DNA of 64,000 nt from Actinomycetes bacterium. Lineage in GTDB: Bacteria; Actinomycetota; Acidimicrobiia; Acidimicrobiales; RAAP-2. Below are positions 26,269 to 34,476 of this stretch, in pieces. The DNA lies in NCBI GenBank assembly GCA_021779855.1, contig JAJXZW010000003.1, positions 54,889-118,888 on the forward strand, written 5' to 3'. Every line of letters begins with the position of its first letter. The stretch's first letter is position 1. The position numbers and the translations under genes were made by a program. The notes under the pieces were generated by a model that made no database searches, was not told the origin of the DNA, and saw nothing but the letters and a program-made list of their open reading frames with translations.

Positions 26269-26781
26269 ATGGACGCACGCATCACGGGACTCCTCGGCCG
26301 GGCCTACGACGTCTTGCCCGACTGGACCCGACCAGTCCTGCGCTGGGCGCGCGTCGACTTCCGCCCTCCGCGCCCGCCCTCGGGTGGGCGGGTCGCTCTG
26401 GCGACCATCGTGGCGATCCTGCTCTCGCTCGTCGCCGACGCGCTGCTGGTGGGTCTGGGCACGACGCTCTACCCCTCGACGCGGGGGTACGTGCACTTCG
26501 CCTTCCTCGACTACGCGCGCCTGACGACCATCGGCGTCGTCATCGCCGGGGTGGGCTGGTCTCTCGTGACGCGGCTCACCTCGAGCCCGGAGTGGCTGTA
26601 CGCGCGCCTGGCGGTCGCCGTGTCTCTCGTCTTGCTGGCGCCCGACGCGTACATCCTCTACGCCGGTTCGCCGCTGCGGGCCGTCGTCGTGCTCGTCTGG
26701 ATGCACGTGGCGATCGGGGTCGTCACCTACGCGTGCCTCACGACGCTCGCGCCCGTCGCTCGGGGCCGGCACGCCCGCTGA
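26269..26781 (+). CDS. Predicted four-helix membrane protein
   Basis: This protein of 170 residues has hydrophobic helices starting near residues 42, 78, 107 and 134 and basic ends (PVARGRHAR). No conserved catalytic motif is visible. I do not recognise the family; DUF6069-like small membrane proteins have a similar size. A TAGAGT box lies nine bases before the ATG, and no ribosome site is seen, so a near-leaderless transcript is possible. The gene stands apart from the catabolic operon upstream by 49 bases. The next gene is on the other strand. Confidence 0.65.
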   Translation: MDARITGLLGRAYDVLPDWTRPVLRWARVDFRPPRPPSGGRVALATIVAILLSLVADALLVGLGTTLYPSTRGYVHFAFLDYARLTTIGVVIAGVGWSLVTRLTSSPEWLYARLAVAVSLVLLAPDAYILYAGSPLRAVVVLVWMHVAIGVVTYACLTTLAPVARGRHAR

Positions 26782-26860
26782 GCCTTCCGGTCGACGACGG
26801 GCGCCTGGCCGCCGCCGACCGGGGCCGGGCCAAGCGGACCGCGACGAGCCGCCGCGACGC

Positions 26861-27136
26861 CTACGAGACGAGCTCGCCGCGCAGTTCGTCGGGGACGCTG
26901 TCGAGGGCCCGCACGATTGCTGCGGCCAGCGCCCGAGCGCTCGTGGCGTCGAGCTCGAGGGCGACCCGGGCGCTCGGCCCCTTCAACGGGTTGAGGACGT
27001 CGATCATCAGGGCGTGCCCGGCCGGGAAGTGCACGGGGTGGTCGAAGTAGACCGTCGCGTCGGTGAGACGCGTCCAGCCCTCGGCGGTCTTGCCGCTTGC
27101 GCGCAGGGCGAGCCGCTCGGTCTGGTAGGTGCACAT
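26861..27136 (-). CDS. DUF6295 family protein
   Basis: This small protein of 91 residues starts MCTYQTERLALRASG and contains DATVYFDHPVHFPAGHALMI and NPLKGPSARVALELDATSA, the pattern of the uncharacterised DUF6295 family. It is soluble, with no signal or helix of membrane type. Its ATG overlaps the stop of the dienelactone hydrolase gene (TGATG). This gene order recurs in actinomycetes as far as I know, and suggests a role tied to that hydrolase, but no function is known. Confidence 0.75.
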   Translation of the reverse strand: MCTYQTERLALRASGKTAEGWTRLTDATVYFDHPVHFPAGHALMIDVLNPLKGPSARVALELDATSARALAAAIVRALDSVPDELRGELVS

Positions 27137-27876
27137 CAGCCGACCGTCCGCGCGAGGAAGGCGAAGACCTCGCCCCAGGCCTCCGTGGCCACCTCCGGAC
27201 GGTAGGAGGGCCGGTCCACGGCGAAGAACGCGTGAGCCGCCCCCTCGTAGGTCTTGAAGGTGAACTCCTTGCCGGCGGCGGTCAGCGCCGCGGCCAGCGC
27301 GTCGTTGTGCTCGGGGGAGGGATACGTGTCCTCGGCGCCGAAGAGCCCGAGGAGGGGCGCGTGCAGGTTCCCGGCCTCGCCGATGACGGCCCTGACCTTG
27401 AGGGGGAACTCCGAGGGCGGGTCGACGGAGACGAAGGCGCCGTAGCAGTCGATCACGCCGTCGAGCGGGAGGCGACAGCCCGCGAGGAAGGACTGGCGGC
27501 CGCCGGAGCAGTAGCCGATCGAGGCGACCCTGCCGTTCGAGGTCGTCAGGCCCTTGAGGTGCGCCATGGCCCCGGCGACGTCGCCGACGAGCTGCTCGTC
27601 GGGCACCCCGCCCTGGTTGCGCGCGGTGGCCGCGGCGTCGTCGGGGGCGGCCCCGGGGGCCACCCGGTGGTAGAGGTTCGGCATCACGGCGTGGTAGCCG
27701 TTCGCGGCGAACTTCCGGACGATCTCCTTGGTGGCCTCGTCGTAGCCGGGCATGTGGTGGATCACGACGATCGACCCGGCGCGCTCGACGTCGGTCGGCA
27801 CGGCCCGGTAGGCCTCGATCTCGTCGCCGTTGTGGCCCGCGAGGGTGATGGTCTCGGCCGTCAGGTTGTGGGTCAC
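27136..27876 (-). CDS. Dienelactone hydrolase family protein
   Basis: This alpha/beta hydrolase of 246 residues has a cysteine nucleophile in IGYCSGG, the Asp in FGAEDTYPS and the His in GAAHAFFAVDRPSY. That Cys-Asp-His triad defines the dienelactone hydrolase family, which opens lactones in chloroaromatic and other ring-cleavage pathways. It is cytosolic. The GTG at 27876 is used (AGGAAGGGA upstream); the ORF extends further without homology. A divergent MarR gene with an operator in between suggests induction by an aromatic or lactone ligand. Confidence 0.88.
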   Translation of the reverse strand: MTHNLTAETITLAGHNGDEIEAYRAVPTDVERAGSIVVIHHMPGYDEATKEIVRKFAANGYHAVMPNLYHRVAPGAAPDDAAATARNQGGVPDEQLVGDVAGAMAHLKGLTTSNGRVASIGYCSGGRQSFLAGCRLPLDGVIDCYGAFVSVDPPSEFPLKVRAVIGEAGNLHAPLLGLFGAEDTYPSPEHNDALAAALTAAGKEFTFKTYEGAAHAFFAVDRPSYRPEVATEAWGEVFAFLARTVG

Positions 27877-27921
27877 GCGTTGTCCCTTCCTGCGCCGTCC
27901 CGCACGACGGCACGAGCGCAA

Positions 27922-27942
27922 TTAGTTACGCTTTGTAACTAA
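27922..27942. promoter_or_regulatory. MarR-type operator
   Basis: The arms ttagttac (27922-27929) and gtaactaa (27935-27942) form a perfect 8-bp inverted repeat with a five-base spacer in the MarR/hydrolase divergent gap. Its size and AT content stand out locally and fit a MarR dimer site controlling both directions. Confidence 0.75.
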
Positions 27943-27959
27943 CGTGGTACCTTAGCACC

Positions 27960-28424
27960 GTGACGCGAGAGACCGGGTCCGACGCGCCGTCGACGACGCT
28001 CGAGCGCGAGTGGGGTCGGCTTCGCCGCGGGCAGCTCCTGGGCCCGCTGCGCCAGCGCCTCGACGCGACCGAAGGGCCGCTCCAGCTGGAGATCCTGCGC
28101 GAGGTCGCCGAGGTCGGGGAGGTCCGCGCCTCGGGGCTCGCCGACCGCCTCCACGTGACTAAGGCGTCGGTCAGCCGCTACGTGGCCCAGATGGTCGCCT
28201 CCGGGCTCCTCGCGACCCGTCCCGACCCGTGCGACGGGCGCGCCGCGCTGCTCTCGGCGACGGCGCGGGGCCGTCGGGCCCTGGCTCGGCGCGAAGTCCG
28301 CCGCTCCCGCGCCCTCGCGCGGCTGTGCGAGGAGTGGAGTGCGACCGACGTCGAGGCGCTCACGCAACTGCTGCGCCGGCTCAACGACGGGATCGACGCG
28401 TCCCTCCGGGCCGAGCGCGGCTAG
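27960..28424 (+). CDS. MarR family transcriptional regulator
   Basis: This regulator of 154 residues has a winged helix: VRASGLADRLHVTKASVSRY is the recognition region, ATRPDPCDGRAALLSATARG is the wing, and long helices flank it for dimerisation. MarR proteins respond to small aromatics or oxidants. The gene diverges from the dienelactone hydrolase operon across a clear operator. The GTG at 27960 has TACCTT six bases upstream and no ribosome site, so it is probably leaderless. The 3' end faces the MFS exporter gene with three bases between. Confidence 0.88.
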   Translation: MTRETGSDAPSTTLEREWGRLRRGQLLGPLRQRLDATEGPLQLEILREVAEVGEVRASGLADRLHVTKASVSRYVAQMVASGLLATRPDPCDGRAALLSATARGRRALARREVRRSRALARLCEEWSATDVEALTQLLRRLNDGIDASLRAERG

Positions 28425-28427
28425 CCC

Positions 28428-30080
28428 CTAGAGATCTATCTCCACGAGGCGTCGCCGGTCGCTCGACCCGGTCCAACTGGCGATCACGGCCGATACCAGC
28501 ATCAGCACGCCGGCGGTCGTCAGGGCCAGGTCCAGGCCGTGGGAGAAGGCGCCGTAGGCGGCGCGCACGACCTCGCTGATCAACTTCTTCACGGCTCCCG
28601 AGGAGACCTTCTCCTGGGCCGCGGCCTGGCTGTTCACCGATCCGGTGATGACGGCGTCGATGACGAGCTGGCGGTAGGCCGACGGGATCCCCAGTTGGAC
28701 GAGGCGCTGCGTGAGGTCGACCGTGAGCTGGCCATTCACGAGGGAGCCGAGGATGGCCACCCCGGCCACGGCCCCGAGCTCGCGACTGGTGTTGATGGTC
28801 GAGGCCGCGATGCCCGAGTGAGTGGCGGGGATGGCGGTCAGCGCAGTCTGGTTGACGGGCACCACGACCATTCCGAAGCCGATGCCCGCGAGGGCCATCG
28901 TGTAGCCGAGGGGGTCAAGCCCGACGGTGGGCGAGAGGACGACGTTGGTGAGCAGGACGCCGCCGGCGGCGAGGAGGGAGCCCAGGACCAGTGGGGAGCG
29001 GCTACCCACGCGCGACATCCACCGTCCCGTGACGAGCGACGCGACGACCATCCCGCCGAGTAGGGGGAGGAAGTCGAGCGCCAGGGTGTAGGCGCTCACC
29101 GCCGCGACGATCTCGAGGTAGAGCGCGACGAAGAAGAAGATCGAGAAGACGGAGAAGTAGCTGGTGAAGGCGATCACCGTCGAGCCCAGGAACGCCCGGT
29201 TCTTGACCCAGGCGACCTGGAGCATCGGATAGCGGACGCGGCCCTCGACGACGAAGTAGGTGACGAGCGCGACCCCGGCGATCACGTACATCGTGATCAC
29301 GCCGCTGGAGCGGTAGCCCCACTTCTCGCCCAGGATGGTCGCGAAGGTGGCGAGCGCCAGGCCGATCGCGGACAGCACGAAGCCGGCCGCGTCGATCGTG
29401 CGGCGCTCCTCGTTGACGCTCTCCTGGAGCGACAGGCTCGACGCCGCGAAGGCGACGACACCGAAGACCAGGTTGAACCAGAAGACCGCGCGCCAGGTCC
29501 ACAGCCCGACGAGGACGCCGCCGATGACCGGCCCGAGGGCCAGGGCCAGACTCGACACGGCCGCCCAGACGCCGAGCGCGCGGGCCCGGGCGCGCCGGTC
29601 GGGGTAGATGTGCCGGATCATCGAGAGGGTGGACGGCTCGGAACCGGCGGCTCCCACGCCCATGATCACGCGCCCGATGATCAGGGTGGTGGCGTCGGGC
29701 GCCACGGCGCACACGATCGAGCCCGCGCAGAAGATCCCGACGCCGACGACCATCACCCGCTTTCTCCCGAACGTGTCGCCGAGTGATCCCGCTACGAGCA
29801 TCAGGCTCGCGAAGGTCAGGGCGTAGGCGCCGACCACCCACTGGAGCTCGGTGACCCCGGCGTGCAGTTGGGACTGGACGCCCGTCAAGACGGCGCTGGC
29901 GATGGTGTTGTCGAGGAAGGTGAGGAAGAGAACCAGCAGCAGCGAGGCGAAGCTGAAGTGCGCCCGTAGGGTCGTCGCGATATGGCCGTCGCGCAGCCGC
30001 GACGTGAATCCCGGCCCGATGCTCTCGCTCGCCCCGCTCAACGGCGCTCCCTTGCTCAGATTCGAATCCCCACGGCGCAC
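28428..30080 (-). CDS. DHA2-family MFS exporter (EmrB/QacA type)
   Basis: This transporter of up to 550 residues has 14 predicted helices. FLDNTIASAVLTGVQ (motif D1), GSLGDTFGRKRVMVVG (motif A), and GVWAAVSSLALALGPVIGG (motif C, antiporter) are clear. INTSRELGAVAGVAILGSLV ends the core. It probably exports drugs or other toxic organics in exchange for protons. The longest start is GTG at 30080; a TTG at 30041 with AAGGGA six bases upstream is an alternative that removes only a hydrophilic tail. It converges on the MarR gene. An older, decayed relative is at 1700-2955. Confidence 0.88.
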   Translation of the reverse strand: MRRGDSNLSKGAPLSGASESIGPGFTSRLRDGHIATTLRAHFSFASLLLVLFLTFLDNTIASAVLTGVQSQLHAGVTELQWVVGAYALTFASLMLVAGSLGDTFGRKRVMVVGVGIFCAGSIVCAVAPDATTLIIGRVIMGVGAAGSEPSTLSMIRHIYPDRRARARALGVWAAVSSLALALGPVIGGVLVGLWTWRAVFWFNLVFGVVAFAASSLSLQESVNEERRTIDAAGFVLSAIGLALATFATILGEKWGYRSSGVITMYVIAGVALVTYFVVEGRVRYPMLQVAWVKNRAFLGSTVIAFTSYFSVFSIFFFVALYLEIVAAVSAYTLALDFLPLLGGMVVASLVTGRWMSRVGSRSPLVLGSLLAAGGVLLTNVVLSPTVGLDPLGYTMALAGIGFGMVVVPVNQTALTAIPATHSGIAASTINTSRELGAVAGVAILGSLVNGQLTVDLTQRLVQLGIPSAYRQLVIDAVITGSVNSQAAAQEKVSSGAVKKLISEVVRAAYGAFSHGLDLALTTAGVLMLVSAVIASWTGSSDRRRLVEIDL

Positions 30081-30108
30081 CCGTGGGAATACGCGCTACC
30101 GCTCACGG

Positions 30109-30570
30109 CTACTTCTTCTTGGGCAGCGCGAACGTGATGGGGAACGAGGTCGAGTCGCCACCCGTGGCGTTGCCCACGCTGACGTCGCACCGGGCCAGAT
30201 TCGCCTTGGTCGTCCCGCAGACCCCCGAGCCGATCTTGCCGGTGCGAACGACGAAGCGAGTATTGGGCAGGGTGCCGCTGGCCGTGATCGTCACCGCCTT
30301 GGGCAGCGCGGAGAGGCTCGTCGGCACGTAGCACTGCCCCTGGCCCTTCGCGTTACGCAGGCACTCGACGATGTACACCGAGTCGCCCGGCTTGAAGCCG
30401 GAGCCGCGGACGTGGACGACCTGGCCGTTGTGCAGGCCGACGCGCGGGGTGACCACGATGTGCGGTCCACCCGCGGCGCTCGCGGCGCCCACCCCGAGCC
30501 ATCCGACCCCCACGCTCGCCAGCACCACGGCGGTCACTCCGACCGCCGCTCGGAACGTCCTCATCGACAT
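30109..30570 (-). CDS. Secreted neocarzinostatin-family protein
   Basis: This exported protein of 153 residues has a signal peptide (about 1-33) and a mature immunoglobulin-like domain resembling the apoproteins of enediyne antibiotics. IVVTPRVGLHNGQVVHVRG and GFKPGDSVYIVEC open the domain. The first cysteine pair is spaced ten residues, as in neocarzinostatin, and a second pair and a C-terminal GNATGGDSTSFPITF follow. No enediyne synthase is in the window, so a chromophore carrier is not implied; many actinomycetes have orphan members of unknown role. The ATG at 30570 has GGAGG five bases upstream. It ends with a basic PKKK tail. Confidence 0.78.
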   Translation of the reverse strand: MSMRTFRAAVGVTAVVLASVGVGWLGVGAASAAGGPHIVVTPRVGLHNGQVVHVRGSGFKPGDSVYIVECLRNAKGQGQCYVPTSLSALPKAVTITASGTLPNTRFVVRTGKIGSGVCGTTKANLARCDVSVGNATGGDSTSFPITFALPKKK

Positions 30571-30707
30571 GCGTCCTCCCGGTCTAGGCGGCCGATCAGC
30601 GGAGACGTCGAAACACGAGTCGGCGCCGGGGTCGGCCGAACTTCACGTTCATCGTAGCGAAGGTCCCGGGTACCCGAGCACCGAAGGCCCGGAAACTAAG
30701 AGAAGGC

Positions 30708-31352
30708 TCAGTCGGTCTCGACGAGGTTGATGAGCCCCTCGCGTGCGGCGATGGCGACGGCCTCGAGCTTCGAGTGGACGCCGAGCTTGGAAAGGATATT
30801 GGCGACGTGGTTACGCACGGTGTTGATCGAGATGAACAGGTCGCCCCCGATGCCTTCGGTGGAGCGGCCCTTGGCCAGCAGTTGGAGGACCTCAAGCTCG
30901 CGGGACGTGAGGAGCTGGGTCCTCTGCTCGGGTGACTTGCGAATCTGGTCGAGCAGGCCCGTGAACTCGTGCGAGCGGATGACGAGCTCGCCGCGCGCCG
31001 CCGCGCGCACCGCGGCGAGGACGTCGCCGATGGGCCGGTCCTTGCTGATGAGCCCGACGCAGCCGGCCTCGATGGCGCGCGCCAGTAGCGCGTGGTCGCC
31101 ACTGCCCGTGAGCATCACGATACGCGTCTCAGGGTGGTGCTCGAGGATGGTCGTCACCGCCTCGATACCCGTTCCGTCGGGGAGGCGGTAGTCCATGAGG
31201 ATGACGTCGGGCACCTCCGCGTCAACGAGGGCGTAGGCCTCGTGGACGCTCGGGGCGACCCCGATGAGCCTCAGGTCCGGCTCTTGGGTGATGGTGAGCG
31301 CGAGCATCTCGGCCACCATCACGTGATCGTCAACCACTGCGACCGTGGTCAC
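30708..31352 (-). CDS. NarL/FixJ-type response regulator
   Basis: This regulator of 214 residues has a receiver domain (about 1-118) with the acidic pocket VAVVDDH, phospho-acceptor Asp in VILMDYRLPDG, and Lys in LISKDRP, plus a C-terminal LuxR helix-turn-helix (LTSRELEVLQLLAKG, SINTVRNHVANILSKLGVHS). No histidine kinase gene is adjacent. The GTG at 31352 removes a short non-homologous extension and lies six bases after a GATAAT box. It is therefore probably leaderless. Confidence 0.9.
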   Translation of the reverse strand: MTTVAVVDDHVMVAEMLALTITQEPDLRLIGVAPSVHEAYALVDAEVPDVILMDYRLPDGTGIEAVTTILEHHPETRIVMLTGSGDHALLARAIEAGCVGLISKDRPIGDVLAAVRAAARGELVIRSHEFTGLLDQIRKSPEQRTQLLTSRELEVLQLLAKGRSTEGIGGDLFISINTVRNHVANILSKLGVHSKLEAVAIAAREGLINLVETD

Positions 31353-31358
31353 TCCCGA

Positions 31359-31364
31359 ATTATC
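31359..31364 (-). promoter_or_regulatory. -10 box (GATAAT) of the response regulator
   Basis: GATAAT on the minus strand ends six bases before the GTG at 31352. No Shine-Dalgarno is present, and the box supports the shorter start. The rest of the 31353-31442 gap shows no strong hairpin with a T-run. Confidence 0.5.
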
Positions 31365-31442
31365 CCTCACTCCTAACGACACTATCCATGGGAAATCCTT
31401 GGGATAAAGGCTTTTTCGTCACTGGAGCGCAAATTCGGACGG

Positions 31443-31583
31443 TCACTTCGGCGGCCCCTCGGGTCCCGCGCGGCACGACGGCGGGTGGTGCTCGTCGAGC
31501 ACGGCGCCGCACTCGGCGCAGACCAGGTTGGCGTAGCAGGCGGCCTCGCCGCCCTCGTCGGGCTCGGCGCCGACGTCGCTCAC
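31443..31583 (-). CDS. Small zinc-ribbon-like protein in the Kor operon
   Basis: This 46-residue ORF is below the usual length limit. It starts with the GTG at 31583, overlapping the KorB stop as GTGA, which is strong evidence for coupled translation. The sequence has an acidic start (SDVGAEPDEGGEA), then cysteines in C-x5-C-x2-C (CYANLVCAECG), HH and a further C, suggesting a compact zinc or iron site. It ends in a Gly/Pro-rich tail. I do not recognise a named family. By position it may be an accessory or assembly factor of the oxidoreductase, or a rubredoxin-like electron shuttle, though the C-x2-C pair is single. Confidence 0.65.
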   Translation of the reverse strand: MSDVGAEPDEGGEAACYANLVCAECGAVLDEHHPPSCRAGPEGPPK

Positions 31584-32635
31584 CGGAAGGCCTCCTGGAG
31601 CCGCGTCAGCTCGTCGGCCCCGGGGCAGAGGTCCTCGTAGGGCACGCTCGTGAGCGCGGTCGGCGGGGTGCGGTTGAGTTCGTGGAGGTCCGCCCGGGAC
31701 TCGTCGAGGTAGAGCAGCCCCGTCGCGATCTCCCCCCGGGCCTGGCGGTCGCGGACGTAGGCCTCCACCGAGAGCCGGTCGGTCGGGTCGTAGCCCGCGG
31801 GGACGGCCCGGAAGCGCATCACGCTGCCGTCATGCATGACGACCTCGCGAGCCACGTCGCTGCCCACGGCCGCCACGATCGGGGCCTGGACCGGCACGTA
31901 GTCGGCCTGCACCTCTTTCACCTCGTGCTCGCGGACGAAACGGTAGCTCTTGGTGGAGCTCTCGTGGTCGTTGAAGGTGACGCACGGCGAGATCACGTCG
32001 ATGACCGCGAACCCGCGGTGGGCCACCGCCGCCTTGAGGAGGGGCACCAACTGGTCCTTGTCGCCCGAGAAGGAGCGCGCGAGGAACGTCGCGCCCACGC
32101 TGAGTCCGACCATGATCGGGTCAATCGGTGCGAGGAGGTTGGGGTCACCCTTCTTCGGCGCGGATCCGACGTCGGCCGATGCCGACAGCTGACCCTTGGT
32201 GAGTCCGTAGACCCCGTTGTTCTCGATCACGTAGACCATGTTCACGTTGCGGCGCATCGCGTGCAGGAGGTGCCCGAGACCGATGGACAGCGAGTCGCCG
32301 TCGCCCGAGATCCCGATATAGGTGAGTTCCCGGTTAGCGGCGCTCGCTCCGGTCGCTATGGCCGCCATGCGGCCGTGGGCGGAGTTGAAGCCGTGGGCGC
32401 CGCGCACGAAGTAGGTCGGGGTCTTCGAGGAGCACCCGATCCCGCTGAGCTTGGCGATCTGGCGCGGGGGCAGCGACAGCTCCCAGAAGGCGTAGGTGAT
32501 GGCGGCGGTCACCGAGTCGTGGCCACAGCCCGCGCACAGGGTGGACATCGCGCCCTCGTAGTCGCGCACGGTCAGCCCGAGGTCGTTGCGCGGCAGCGGG
32601 TTGAGCGGGATGAGGGGCTTGGTGATCGAGGGCAT
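31580..32635 (-). CDS. korB: 2-oxoacid:ferredoxin oxidoreductase, beta subunit
   Basis: This TPP- and Fe-S-binding subunit has 351 residues. STLCAGCGHDSVTAAI and SGIGCSSKTP give the N-terminal 4Fe-4S cysteines, GDGDSLSIGLGHLLHAMRRN with VIENNGVYGLTKG is the TPP/Mg motif, and a later Cys (ISPCVTF) completes the cluster. The KorA/KorB type oxidises 2-oxoglutarate or related 2-oxoacids with CoA, reducing ferredoxin. Its ATG overlaps the alpha stop by one base (TAATG). Confidence 0.9.
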   Translation of the reverse strand: MPSITKPLIPLNPLPRNDLGLTVRDYEGAMSTLCAGCGHDSVTAAITYAFWELSLPPRQIAKLSGIGCSSKTPTYFVRGAHGFNSAHGRMAAIATGASAANRELTYIGISGDGDSLSIGLGHLLHAMRRNVNMVYVIENNGVYGLTKGQLSASADVGSAPKKGDPNLLAPIDPIMVGLSVGATFLARSFSGDKDQLVPLLKAAVAHRGFAVIDVISPCVTFNDHESSTKSYRFVREHEVKEVQADYVPVQAPIVAAVGSDVAREVVMHDGSVMRFRAVPAGYDPTDRLSVEAYVRDRQARGEIATGLLYLDESRADLHELNRTPPTALTSVPYEDLCPGADELTRLQEAFR

Positions 32636-34476
32636 TAGTCACTCTCCAGGTGGGCCAGGACCCCGTCGACGACGTGGCGAGCCGACAAGGGGAAGCCGCC
32701 GTAGACGAGGAGGGAGGTCATCGAGGCTGGGGGCACCCCGGTCTCGGTCGAGATGAGCGTGCGCAGCTGTGCGTCCCGATTCATCTCGACGACGAAGCAC
32801 GGCGCGTGGGACTCGACGAAGTCGCGCACCTGGTCGACGAACGGGAAGCCGCGCACTCGCATCAGGTCGCAGTCGACGCCGCGATCCGCGAGTTCGCTCA
32901 CCGCCTCGCGGACGGCTCCGTCACAACTGCCCATGGTCACGATCCCGACGGTGGCGCCGGGGCGGCGATTGACGAGCGGCGCCGGCACGTGGGGCGCGGC
33001 CGCGGCGTGCTTGCGCTTGAGGCGGTCGACGACCTCCTGGTACTCCGCGGGCGACTCGGTGTAGCGCCCGAACTTGTCGTGGCCCGAACCGCGGATGAAG
33101 TAGGCCCCCTTCTCGTCCGAGCCCGGGAGGGTCCGCGGAGCGACGAACTCGTCGTCCTCGCCGGTGTAGCGGAAGAACTCGCGCATCGTGGCGAGGTCGG
33201 CGTCGGTGAGGACCCGGCCACGGTCGGGGCGGTAGTCGTCGTCCCAGGTCAGACGGGGTACGACCCAGTCGTTCATCCCGATGTCGAGGTCGCTCAGGAC
33301 GAACACCGGCGTCTGGAACCGCTCGGCCAGGTCGAAGGCCTGCGCGGTGAACTCGAAGCACTCGCGTGGATCCGCGGGCAACAGGAGGATGTGGCGGGTG
33401 TCGCCGTGGGAGGCGTAGGCGCACAGGAGCAGGTCACCCTGCTGGGTGCGGGTGGGCATGCCGGTCGACGGGCCCACCCGCTGGACGTCGACGATGACGG
33501 CGGGAATCTCGGTGTAGTAGCCCAGGCCGATGAGCTCGTTCATGAGCGAGATTCCCGGTCCCGAGGTCGAGGTGAAGGCTCGGGCGCCGCTCCAGCCCGC
33601 GCCCAGGACGATGCCGATCGAGGCGATCTCGTCCTCGGCCTGGATGATGAGGTAGTCGTGGCGGACCTCGGCCTCGCCGTCGGGCCCCGCGCCGGGCACC
33701 TCGCGCTGACGGTAGCGGGCGCACAGTCGCGTGAAGTTGTCCATGACGCCCGTGGCCGGCGTGATCGGGTACCAGCCGGCGACGGTCGCCCCGGCGTAGA
33801 GGGCGCCCAGAGCGGCGGCGGTGTTGCCGTCGATGAGGATCGACCCGCCGGTCTCGTCACGGGCCTCGACCCGGAACGGCAGGGGGCAGTCGAAGTGCTC
33901 CCGGGCGTAGTCGTGGCCCAGCCGCAGCGCCCGCTGGTTCGACTCGCGCAGAGCGGCGTTGCGCGCGAACGTCTCGTCGAGGAGGGTGGAGACGACCCCG
34001 AGGTCGATGTCGAGCAGCGCCACCACCGCCCCGGCGTAGGCGATGTTCTTCATGAGGATACGCTCGCGCGGCTGGGCGAAGTTCTCGAGGCACATCGCGG
34101 CGAGCGGGATCTCGAGAAAGGTGATGTCGTCGCGGACGAGTTCGCGTCCGAGGGGCCAGGTGGAGTCGTAGAGGACGTAGCCGCCCGCGCGGGCCTCGGC
34201 GACGTCCTCGGCGTAGGTCTGCGCGTTCATCGCGATGATGAGGTCGTAGTCGAGTGAGCGCGCCGTCCATCCGTCACCGTTGACGCGCACCTCGTACCAC
34301 GTGGGGAGCCCCTGGATATTGGAGGGGAAGAGGTTCTTGCCCGATACCGGTACGCCCATGCGGAAGATGGCCTGGACGAGGAGGCTGTTCGCGCTCGCCG
34401 AACCGGTTCCGTTGACGTTGGCGAGCTTGAGGGCGAAGTCGTTAACCCCGCTGGCGCGGGTCAGTTCTACGGTCAT
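32635..34476 (-). CDS. korA: 2-oxoacid:acceptor oxidoreductase, fused gamma-alpha subunit
   Basis: This subunit of 613 residues has an N-terminal gamma domain (about 1-190: FALKLANVNGTGSASANSLL, SNIQGLPTWYEVRVNG) fused to the alpha pyrimidine-binding domain (from about 200: GNTAAALGALYAGATVAGWY, TSTSGPGISLMNELIGLGYY). This fusion is characteristic of KorA in actinomycetes. GGAGG lies before the ATG at 34476. It overlaps the flavoprotein gene by four bases (ATGA). Its length agrees with known KorA. Confidence 0.92.
   Translation of the reverse strand: MTVELTRASGVNDFALKLANVNGTGSASANSLLVQAIFRMGVPVSGKNLFPSNIQGLPTWYEVRVNGDGWTARSLDYDLIIAMNAQTYAEDVAEARAGGYVLYDSTWPLGRELVRDDITFLEIPLAAMCLENFAQPRERILMKNIAYAGAVVALLDIDLGVVSTLLDETFARNAALRESNQRALRLGHDYAREHFDCPLPFRVEARDETGGSILIDGNTAAALGALYAGATVAGWYPITPATGVMDNFTRLCARYRQREVPGAGPDGEAEVRHDYLIIQAEDEIASIGIVLGAGWSGARAFTSTSGPGISLMNELIGLGYYTEIPAVIVDVQRVGPSTGMPTRTQQGDLLLCAYASHGDTRHILLLPADPRECFEFTAQAFDLAERFQTPVFVLSDLDIGMNDWVVPRLTWDDDYRPDRGRVLTDADLATMREFFRYTGEDDEFVAPRTLPGSDEKGAYFIRGSGHDKFGRYTESPAEYQEVVDRLKRKHAAAAPHVPAPLVNRRPGATVGIVTMGSCDGAVREAVSELADRGVDCDLMRVRGFPFVDQVRDFVESHAPCFVVEMNRDAQLRTLISTETGVPPASMTSLLVYGGFPLSARHVVDGVLAHLESD

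Noticed and set aside
30048..30075. ttcgaatcccc resembling a tRNA T-arm
   Set aside because: No cloverleaf partner sequences, and it lies in the 5' part of the MFS exporter gene.
31383..31442. Short palindrome atccttgggat and a T-run between the Kor operon and response regulator
   Set aside because: Stem too short to call a terminator, although one would be expected here.
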